Shown piece by piece: positions 63,430 to 64,000 of a DNA stretch of 64,000 nt (position 1 is the first letter of the stretch; each line of letters starts with the position of its first letter). A program made the translations under genes and the position numbers. The notes under the pieces were generated by a model, which did no database searches, was not told the DNA's origin, and saw only the letters and a list, made by a program, of their open reading frames with translations. The stretch is from the NCBI RefSeq assembly GCF_027945075.1, contig NZ_CP116034.1, forward strand, positions 3,472,001-3,536,000, in the 5' to 3' direction. This stretch comes from Chryseobacterium sp. CY350 (GTDB taxonomy: Bacteria > Bacteroidota > Bacteroidia > Flavobacteriales > Weeksellaceae).

Positions 63430-63927
63430 TCAGAATCCATATCCGGATAAATCTCGCATATAAATTTTTAATCGTTGGTGCAGAAATACGTCAATAAGTA
63501 ACATGCCCAGAAACATTACAGTGAAACCAAGTGATAGTCCTTGAATATACTCTTTGTTAAACATAAAAAAGCAACCTACTGAGAGTATTAATAATCCTGC
63601 CCAGATGTACTTCGTTATTGTATAGCTTTTATGGTCTGATTTTGTTTTAATTAATTCACTATCAATTGTTTCTTGTGGGTTTGTTTGAAAGATTTCCTTT
63701 GTTTGTTCCCTATATTTTGGTCTGGAAAACATTAAATATCCACCGTAACCTAAGTTCATCATAAAAAGTAGACCGAGAGGAACCAGCATTCCTTTCTGAA
63801 GCAAATTGCCATTTTTGGCAAACAAAAAACAGACAGGCAGAATAATAATAATGGCTATTCCTATCATCCATTTTCCCTGATCAATATCAGCTTTTGTCCA
63901 TGTTTGCAAATGTTGTATAAAGTCCAT
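63430..63927 (-). CDS. Hypothetical integral membrane protein, 165 aa
   Basis: A 165-residue protein with four predicted membrane segments: MIGIAIIIILPVCFLFA, MLVPLGLLFMMNLGYGGYLMF, YIWAGLLILSVGCFFMF and LSLGFTVMFLGMLLIDVFL, with a soluble loop at residues about 70-105 (KEIFQTNPQETIDSELIKTKSDHK). I do not recognise a family. It starts 3 nt after the end of an AraC-type regulator gene on the same strand, so both are on one transcript, and the regulator may control it. Confidence 0.7.
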   Translation of the reverse strand: MDFIQHLQTWTKADIDQGKWMIGIAIIIILPVCFLFAKNGNLLQKGMLVPLGLLFMMNLGYGGYLMFSRPKYREQTKEIFQTNPQETIDSELIKTKSDHKSYTITKYIWAGLLILSVGCFFMFNKEYIQGLSLGFTVMFLGMLLIDVFLHQRLKIYMRDLSGYGF

Positions 63928-63930
63928 TTT

Positions 63931-64000
63931 TTAAATTTGAGAAGTAGTTTGTCCAAACTTTTCTTTGAAAGAAGTGTAAAAATGAGATAGATTTTCAAAA
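63931..64000 (-). CDS. AraC-family transcriptional regulator, C-terminal end only
   Basis: The last 22 codons of a gene that enters from beyond the window: FENLSHFYTSFKEKFGQTTSQ-I-stop (TAA at 63933-63931). The pattern F-x-N-x-S-H-F-x-x-x-F-K-x-x-F-G-x-T is the second helix-turn-helix of AraC/XylS regulators. The stop is 3 nt before the ATG of the four-helix membrane protein, implying an operon. Confidence 0.75.
   Translation of the reverse strand, partial: FENLSHFYTSFKEKFGQTTSQI

Overview
The window is a stretch of chromosome from a member of the Bacteroidota, class Flavobacteriia, most likely Chryseobacterium or a close relative in the Weeksellaceae. The evidence is the low GC content, the type IX secretion/gliding genes gldK-gldL-gldM-gldN and a porZ-like gene, two kinds of type IX-sorted surface protein, DUF4270 and DUF1684 proteins, and promoters of the Bacteroidota type (TTTG about 18-21 nt upstream of TAnnTTTG) with little Shine-Dalgarno signal. 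No rRNA, CRISPR array, prophage or insertion sequence was seen.

Layout. 1-6.6 kb: the 3' end of mqo, two small unknown genes, a GNAT acetyltransferase, a short-chain dehydrogenase and a GH63-like glucosidase. 6.6-11.3 kb: a very tight minus-strand operon holding a 5'-nucleotidase split into two proteins, a PorZ-like propeller and recO. 11.5-15.8 kb: dapA, a GNAT enzyme, recG and a thioredoxin-like protein. 15.9-23.8 kb: a peptide-use region with three POT peptide transporters in a row, a small toxin-antitoxin pair and dipeptidyl peptidase IV. 23.9-33.9 kb: stress-type small proteins, an unusual alpha-glucan phosphorylase homologue, a possible nuclease-fold protein, a type-B-sorted adhesin, a possible transglutaminase-like protein, mtaB and an FMN glutamate-synthase-like protein. 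33.9-37.1 kb: an FKBP-like lipoprotein, an S4 RNA-binding protein, aroK, a tRNA-Lys/tRNA-Leu/tRNA-Lys cluster and panC.

37.2-47.4 kb is the core: a non-catalytic-looking GT5 domain protein, a DUF4270 lipoprotein, glmS, gldKLMN and a FAD oxidoreductase. GldK/GldN form the outer-membrane-associated ring and GldL/GldM the proton-driven motor of the type IX system. It would export the adhesin at 27.5 kb, and the PorZ-like protein belongs to the same machinery. 48-54.3 kb holds an RND multidrug efflux operon (adaptor, permease, outer-membrane channel). 54.3-64 kb looks accessory: long gene-poor AT-rich spacers, two secreted proteins sharing a short module, a six-cysteine secreted peptide, an aldehyde dehydrogenase pseudogene with two lesions, unknown genes and the tail of an AraC-type regulator.

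Points most worth a second look are the loss of the pyridoxal-phosphate lysine in the phosphorylase homologue, the loss of the KTGGL motif and of the second catalytic domain in the GT5-like protein, a terminator abutting the start codon of the oxidoreductase behind gldN, the split nucleotidase operon with porZ, and the secreted-protein/cysteine-peptide island at 55-61 kb.
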